Source: Desulfatirhabdium sp964549995
GTDB taxonomy: Bacteria > Desulfobacterota > Desulfobacteria > Desulfobacterales > Desulfatirhabdiaceae
Assembly (NCBI GenBank): GCA_964549995.1
Contig: CAZJXF010000001.1
Span: 1-64,000 of the forward strand
Reading direction: 5' to 3'
DNA length: 64,000 bases
Positions 59,957 through 64,000 of this stretch are shown here, one piece after another. Position 1 is the stretch's first letter. The number at the start of each line of letters is the position of its first letter. The notes beneath the pieces are model-generated. The model did no database searches. It saw nothing but the letters and a program-made list of their open reading frames with translations, and was not told where the DNA came from. Position numbers and translations under genes: made by a program.

Positions 59957-61507
59957 ATGGATGCATCGACCTTGCTCGAAACACTACGTCACAAACAGAT
60001 GGAAGCCTTGGAAGGCGGCGGAAAGGACAAGATCGACAAACAGCACCAAGCCGGTAAATTGACGGCGCGGGAGCGGATCGCCGAACTTCTCGATCCCGGA
60101 TCCTTTGTGGAAATCGATCGGTTTAAGGTGCATCGTTGCATCGATTTCGACATGCAGTCCCAAAAAATCGCTGGGGACGGTGTCGTTACGGGTTATGGGA
60201 CCATCAATGGAAGACAGACATTTGTTTTTGCACAGGATTTTACCGCTTTCGGCGGTTCGCTTTCTCTGGCTCATGCTGAAAAGATCTGCAAGATCATGAA
60301 AACCGCCATGAAGATCGGCGCCCCGGTCATCGGGCTGTGCGATTCGGGAGGGGCCCGCATTCAGGAAGGGGTTATGAGCCTTGCCGGTTATGCCGACATC
60401 TTCCTTCTGAACGTCATGGCGTCGGGGGTTATTCCGCAGATTACAGCCATCATGGGGCCGTCTGCAGGGGGGGCGGTGTACAGCCCGGCGTTGACCGACT
60501 GGATTTTTATGGTGGAGAAGACCAGTCATATGTTTATCACGGGGCCGGAGGTCATCAAGGCCGTTACCCGGGAAACCGTTACCAAGGAAGAACTGGGTGG
60601 CGCCATGGCGCACAACGCCAAGAGCGGTGTCGCCCATTTCTCTGCACCCGACGATCGGGCTTGTCTCGCCATGATTCGGGAGCTCATGAGTTTTCTACCG
60701 CAGAACAACATGGAAGATCCGCCCCGCATCCAGCCGACGGACGATCCGGCACGACGGGATGAAGCCCTGCGGGAAGTCGTCCCGACCGATCCCAACAAAC
60801 CTTACGATATCCGGGACATCATCCACTCGAATCTCGACAACCGCTATTTCTTCGAGGTGCACCAGCACTGGGCCAAAAACATTGTGGTCGGCTTCGGGCG
60901 GCTAGACGGCATGCCGGTCGGCATCGTCGCCAACCAGCCCAATGTCATGGCCGGTTGCCTCGATATCGACGCATCGATCAAGGGGGCGCGCTTTGTCCGG
61001 TTCTGCGATGCCTTCAACATCCCCCTCATCGTCTATGAGGATGTCCCCGGTTTTCTCCCCGGAACCCACCAGGAACATGGCGGCATCATCAAGCACGGGG
61101 CCAAGCTGATCTATGCCTTCTGTGAAGCCACCGTTCCCCGCATTACAGTCATCACCCGAAAGGCCTACGGCGGAGCCTACATCGTCATGAATTCGAAACA
61201 CATCCGCGGAGACATCAATCTTGCCTTTCCAGGGGCCGAAATCGCCGTCATGGGGGCGGAAGGCGCCGTCAACATCATCTGCCGCAAAGAAATTCAAGAG
61301 GCTTCCGATCCGAAGGAAGAACGGGCGAAACGCATCGCCGAATATCAGGAAAAGTTTTCGAACCCTTACCGGGCTGCAGAACTGGGATATATCGACGATG
61401 TCATCGATCCGGCCGATACGCGCTTTCATCTGATTCAGGCCCTTCGAATGCTTCGAACCAAACGGGACATCAACCCCCCCAAGAAACACGGAAACATCCC
61501 GTTGTAA
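59957..61507 (+). CDS. mmdA: Acyl-CoA carboxyltransferase subunit (methylmalonyl-CoA decarboxylase alpha / propionyl-CoA carboxylase beta type)
   Basis: This subunit moves a carboxyl group between an acyl-CoA and biotin. The 516-residue product has the two crotonase-like carboxyltransferase domains: 'DSGGARIQEGVMSLAGYADIF', 'GPSAGGAVYSPALTD' and 'TGPEVIKAVT' in the first, 'DVPGFLPGTHQEHGGIIKHGAK' and 'TRKAYGGAYIVMNSK' in the second. Members with these motifs act on propionyl/methylmalonyl-CoA. Next to a sodium-pump beta subunit, methylmalonyl-CoA decarboxylase alpha is the likelier role. The ATG at 59957 follows aacctggagccaaccct. The biotin carrier gene is not in the window. Confidence 0.93.
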   Translation: MDASTLLETLRHKQMEALEGGGKDKIDKQHQAGKLTARERIAELLDPGSFVEIDRFKVHRCIDFDMQSQKIAGDGVVTGYGTINGRQTFVFAQDFTAFGGSLSLAHAEKICKIMKTAMKIGAPVIGLCDSGGARIQEGVMSLAGYADIFLLNVMASGVIPQITAIMGPSAGGAVYSPALTDWIFMVEKTSHMFITGPEVIKAVTRETVTKEELGGAMAHNAKSGVAHFSAPDDRACLAMIRELMSFLPQNNMEDPPRIQPTDDPARRDEALREVVPTDPNKPYDIRDIIHSNLDNRYFFEVHQHWAKNIVVGFGRLDGMPVGIVANQPNVMAGCLDIDASIKGARFVRFCDAFNIPLIVYEDVPGFLPGTHQEHGGIIKHGAKLIYAFCEATVPRITVITRKAYGGAYIVMNSKHIRGDINLAFPGAEIAVMGAEGAVNIICRKEIQEASDPKEERAKRIAEYQEKFSNPYRAAELGYIDDVIDPADTRFHLIQALRMLRTKRDINPPKKHGNIPL

Positions 61508-61516
61508 GGAGGCGGC

Positions 61517-62665
61517 ATGACCTGGGAACAGATCGTCGAGCTCATTCAGAACATTCTCATCTCGCAGACCGGAATTCCGAATCTAACAGGCGGACAGCTG
61601 GTCATGATCTGCATCGGCTTATTCTTCCTATATCTGGCGATTGCCAAGGAATATGAGCCCCTCTTGCTGCTGCCTATTGGATTCGGCATTTTTCTCGTGA
61701 ATTTTCCCATTACGCCTCTGATGGGATACACCGAACATGGGACGCCGGAGCTCATCCGGGCGTTTTACAAATACGGCGTCGAATGGGAAATCATTCCCTG
61801 TGTCATCTTTCTGGGGCTCGGCGCCATGACGGATTTCGGTCCCCTCATTGCCAACCCCAAGACGCTGATCGTCGGTGCAGGTGCTCAGCTCGGGGTGTTC
61901 GTCACCTACATCGGCACCCTCTTCTTTGGATTCACCCTCAAGGAGGCCGCATCGGTCGGAATCATCGGTGGAGCGGACGGTCCGACCACCATTTATCTCA
62001 CGGCCAAACTCGCTCCCCATCTTCTGGGTGCAAACGCCCTGGCGGCCTATTCTTATATGGCCATGGTGCCACTCATTCAGCCACCCATCATGCGGTTGTT
62101 CACGACACCAGCTCAACGAAAAATCCGTATGCGCCAGCTTCGTCCGGTATCCGCCCGGGAAAAGCTCATCTTTCCCCTCATCGGGTGTACACTGATTGTC
62201 CTGCTGATACCGGCCGTTGCTCCTCTGATGGGGATGTTCATGCTCGGAAACCTGATGCGGGAAAGCGGGGTGGTCAAACGGCTTTCCGACACGGCCCAGA
62301 ATGCCCTCATGAACATCGTGACCATCTTTCTCGGTCTTTCGGTCGGGGCGACGATGCAGGCCGATGTCTTCTTGAACTACAAGCCGCTGATCATCTTCGC
62401 TTTTGGTATGCTCGATTTTGCCGTATGTACCATCGGGGGTATTCTGACGGTACATCTCATGAATCTGTTTCTGAAGGAGAAGATGAATCCTCTCATCGGT
62501 TCGGCGGGGGTGTCGGCGGTTCCGATGTCCGCCCGGGTGTCCCACAGTGAAGGATTGAAGGCCGATCCGGACAACTGGCTGCTCATGCATGCGATGGGGC
62601 CCAATCTGGCCGGTGTCATCGGCAGTGCTGCCGCAGCCGGCATGTTTATTGCCATGTTTCAATAG
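61517..62665 (+). CDS. mmdB: Sodium-pumping decarboxylase beta subunit
   Basis: The beta subunit of OAD/MMD/GCD decarboxylases removes CO2 from carboxybiotin and exports Na+ across the inner membrane. The 382-residue product is very hydrophobic, with about ten membrane segments and family motifs 'GIIGGADGPTTIYL' and 'NALAAYSYMAMVPLIQPP', which hold the Na+-site Asp and Ser/Tyr, plus 'VSAVPMSARVS' near the C terminus. The ATG at 61517 lies 10 nt after the mmdA stop, with aaggaggcggc as ribosome-binding site. Confidence 0.96.
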   Translation: MTWEQIVELIQNILISQTGIPNLTGGQLVMICIGLFFLYLAIAKEYEPLLLLPIGFGIFLVNFPITPLMGYTEHGTPELIRAFYKYGVEWEIIPCVIFLGLGAMTDFGPLIANPKTLIVGAGAQLGVFVTYIGTLFFGFTLKEAASVGIIGGADGPTTIYLTAKLAPHLLGANALAAYSYMAMVPLIQPPIMRLFTTPAQRKIRMRQLRPVSAREKLIFPLIGCTLIVLLIPAVAPLMGMFMLGNLMRESGVVKRLSDTAQNALMNIVTIFLGLSVGATMQADVFLNYKPLIIFAFGMLDFAVCTIGGILTVHLMNLFLKEKMNPLIGSAGVSAVPMSARVSHSEGLKADPDNWLLMHAMGPNLAGVIGSAAAAGMFIAMFQ

Positions 62666-62674
62666 GAGGCCGCC

Positions 62675-63658
62675 ATGAACCAACGAAACACGTGTCGATC
62701 CTTTCTTGCCACCGCTTGGATCGTCTGGCTGTTTGGATGGTGGACCGGTATCGGATGGGCCGCCTTTGGCGACGACATTGAAAAACCCCAGCCCAAATTT
62801 GTCCGCGAAGGAAATACCGTCATCGCTACCCTGCTTCCAAGGGCGAAGAGTACGAGCGTCCAGATCCGGTTCGAACCCGATCGATCCCTTCCGATGGAGG
62901 TCTCCGGAATCGATTTCGAAACCATCCGTACGCCCGATCTCGATATCAAGGAATTCAAATCGGCTTTCTTTCAGGTGGATATCGAGGGTGTGGTTCCGGG
63001 AGGGCAGGTTGTGCTGAGCATCACGTCGGATTTCTTCACATCATCGACCCAATACTGGGTGTATCGTCCCGATGGTGCGGTCCGGTGGAGTGATAGTGGT
63101 GTTGCGGCAAAAAAGGTTGCCGATAAGGTGTACACGTTTTCCGTTTCGATTCAAGACGGCGGCCCCTTCGATGCTGACGGAACGGCGGACGGCCGGATTC
63201 GGTTTATCGGTGGACCGAAAGATGGATTCTGGAGCTATGCCCTGGGGACGTTGGTGATCCGGTTTTTCGGGGTGTTCATGGTGCTTTCCGTTCTGATGAT
63301 CGGAATGATGGTTGTGGGAAGGCTGTTTGTACACTTCGAGAAAGGCGGAGCGATCGCTGCTCCCAAAACTGCTCCGGCACCTGCGAAAAAGGCGTCTTCC
63401 GCTCCGACGGCCGAAGGGGGGGAGGAGGCTGCGGTTGCAGCCATCGCCACGGCCATTCATCTGAGTCGGGGAGGACGAGCGGAGGAAGAGGAGGCCATCG
63501 CTGCGGCTATCGCTGTTGCGCTGTACCTTGAAGCCAATGCCGGTTCATCCGCCCGGGAGGGATCTTTGGGGGGTCGAAACGACTGGGCGATCGTCGGAAG
63601 GCAACTGCTGCAGGAAACGCGGCTGCAGGTGTTCACCCGACCGATTCCTTCTCGATAG
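62675..63658 (+). CDS. OadG-like gamma subunit fused to an exported choice-of-anchor-U-like domain
   Basis: The 327-residue product begins with a signal-anchor (about 8-30) and a beta-rich domain (about 35-180) that ends 'VSIQDGGPFDADGTADGRIRF', resembling the Asp-rich 'DGG.GD.DG' strand of choice-of-anchor U domains. A membrane segment follows (about 187-215, 'LGTLVIRFFGVFMVLSVLMIGMMVVG'), then a cytosolic tail with two repeats 'EEAAVAAIATAIHLS' and 'EEEEAIAAAIAVALYLE', as in OadG/MmdC gamma subunits. The normal gamma subunit is only about 80-100 residues. The extra domain would be periplasmic. The ATG at 62675 follows taggaggccgcc. The function of the extra domain is unknown. Confidence 0.85.
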   Translation: MNQRNTCRSFLATAWIVWLFGWWTGIGWAAFGDDIEKPQPKFVREGNTVIATLLPRAKSTSVQIRFEPDRSLPMEVSGIDFETIRTPDLDIKEFKSAFFQVDIEGVVPGGQVVLSITSDFFTSSTQYWVYRPDGAVRWSDSGVAAKKVADKVYTFSVSIQDGGPFDADGTADGRIRFIGGPKDGFWSYALGTLVIRFFGVFMVLSVLMIGMMVVGRLFVHFEKGGAIAAPKTAPAPAKKASSAPTAEGGEEAAVAAIATAIHLSRGGRAEEEEAIAAAIAVALYLEANAGSSAREGSLGGRNDWAIVGRQLLQETRLQVFTRPIPSR

Positions 63659-63740
63659 ATGTTCGTGGCGGTAGGAACTGTCCCAAAGACGAATCATTTC
63701 CGGCCGACGCAATCTATTCTGGCTGGGGCTGGGTCTCTTA

Positions 63741-63765
63741 AGGGGCGACCCGCCGGATCGCCCCT
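63741..63765. repeat. REP-like palindrome, part of the reversed compound element
   Basis: aggggcga-cccgccgga-tcgcccct is an 8-bp perfect stem with further pairing. It starts the reversed compound unit that ends with the heptamer repeat at 63894-63940. Between them lies 'gtacttggcaacgacgcatctcgcatttt', which matches the reverse of 40990-41040. Confidence 0.75.
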
Positions 63766-63893
63766 GCATGCTTTCGTACTTGGCAACGACGCATCTCGCA
63801 TTTTCAAAATACGTCGTCATGCAACCGGGGTTTCACCCCCTATGAATGCAAGGCTCAGGGGGCGAGTCTGAAAAAAGGTTTCTTCCACCTTTA

Positions 63894-63940
63894 TTCTGAC
63901 TCCTGACTCCTGACTCCTGACTTCTGACTCCTGATATTCG
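63894..63940. repeat. Heptamer repeat (TCTGACT type), reversed copy
   Basis: Six units of 'ctcctgactcctga' (the reverse complement of the 40870 repeat), preceded by 'ggtttcttccacctttatt'. Nothing is recognised in the last 60 nt of the window. Confidence 0.8.
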
Positions 63941-64000
63941 ATTTCGTAGAAAAATGCCCTTTGCTTTCATCCGTCTCCAATGGTATGAAACCCTTTGAAC

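Noticed and set aside
63894..63940. Possible CRISPR array
   Set aside because: The units are 7 nt with no spacers, and no cas genes are present. It is a simple tandem repeat.

Overview
The window reads as a chromosomal segment of a strictly anaerobic, Gram-negative Desulfobacterota bacterium, most likely a sulfate reducer of the Desulfobacterales type. The sequence-based reasons are desulfoferrodoxin, rubrerythrin, rubredoxin and rubredoxin:oxygen oxidoreductase in one cluster, a hybrid-cluster protein with an HcpR-like regulator, a tungsten-type aldehyde ferredoxin oxidoreductase, a multiheme class III cytochrome, several ferredoxins, and lipid A and heptose genes. The exact genus is not determined. 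No tRNA, rRNA, CRISPR array, prophage or transposase was found.

Layout. 0.1-5.4 kb (minus strand): infC-rpmI-rplT-pheS-pheT translation operon, with an unusual AUA start for infC and a repeat element inserted after rpmI. 5.6-12.2 kb: small lipoprotein, ferritin-like protein, HcpR-like Crp/Fnr regulator divergent from hcp, then an HD/zinc-ribbon protein, a ferredoxin and a sulfite-reductase-like Fe-S protein. 12.3-14.5 kb: recD2. 14.7-17.8 kb: TakP-like TRAP transporter (dctQ, dctM, dctP). 18.0-19.7 kb: secreted TolB-like/VCBS protein (minus). 20.3-24.9 kb: three tandem paralogous outer-membrane porins. 25.1-28.0 kb (minus): an Fe-S protein paired with a nucleoside-phosphorylase-like protein. 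28.0-33.5 kb (minus): antitoxin-like gene, heptosyltransferases, lipid A acyltransferase, glycosyltransferase and a radical SAM protein, mostly overlapping. 34.0-38.9 kb (minus): Cys-rich small protein, HD protein, exported protein and a giant AsmA-like protein. 39.3-44.9 kb (plus): oxygen/ROS defence island. 45.1-46.5 kb: gatB. 46.8-49.8 kb: lipoprotein and two glycosyltransferases. 50.2-53.8 kb: AOR operon divergent from an IclR regulator. 53.9-55.8 kb: Pit phosphate transporter with its DUF47 partner. 56.1-57.0 kb: AbiEii-like pair. 57.0-59.2 kb (minus): sigma54 activator and rsmG. 60.0-63.7 kb: carboxyltransferase, Na+-pumping decarboxylase beta subunit and an unusual OadG fusion.

How the genes work together. 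The Hcp and rubrerythrin/Dfx/Roo groups handle nitrosative and oxidative stress with electrons carried by rubredoxins, ferredoxins and flavodoxin. The AOR, TRAP and decarboxylase groups fit oxo-acid, aldehyde and acyl-CoA metabolism. Two glycosyltransferase clusters and AsmA/porin genes build the outer membrane.

The most striking non-coding layer is a set of short non-autonomous elements of at least three sizes that share terminal inverted repeats (consensus GATGGCCTCGCAAAAAGTC). Two of them supply the stop codon of the adjacent gene. They are joined by heptamer tandem repeats and REP-like palindromes, three of which occur as a compound unit in fixed order. The most novel protein-level observations are a flavodoxin-ArsC fusion with a dead active site, a choice-of-anchor-U-like/OadG fusion, and a phosphorylase-like/Fe-S protein pair.
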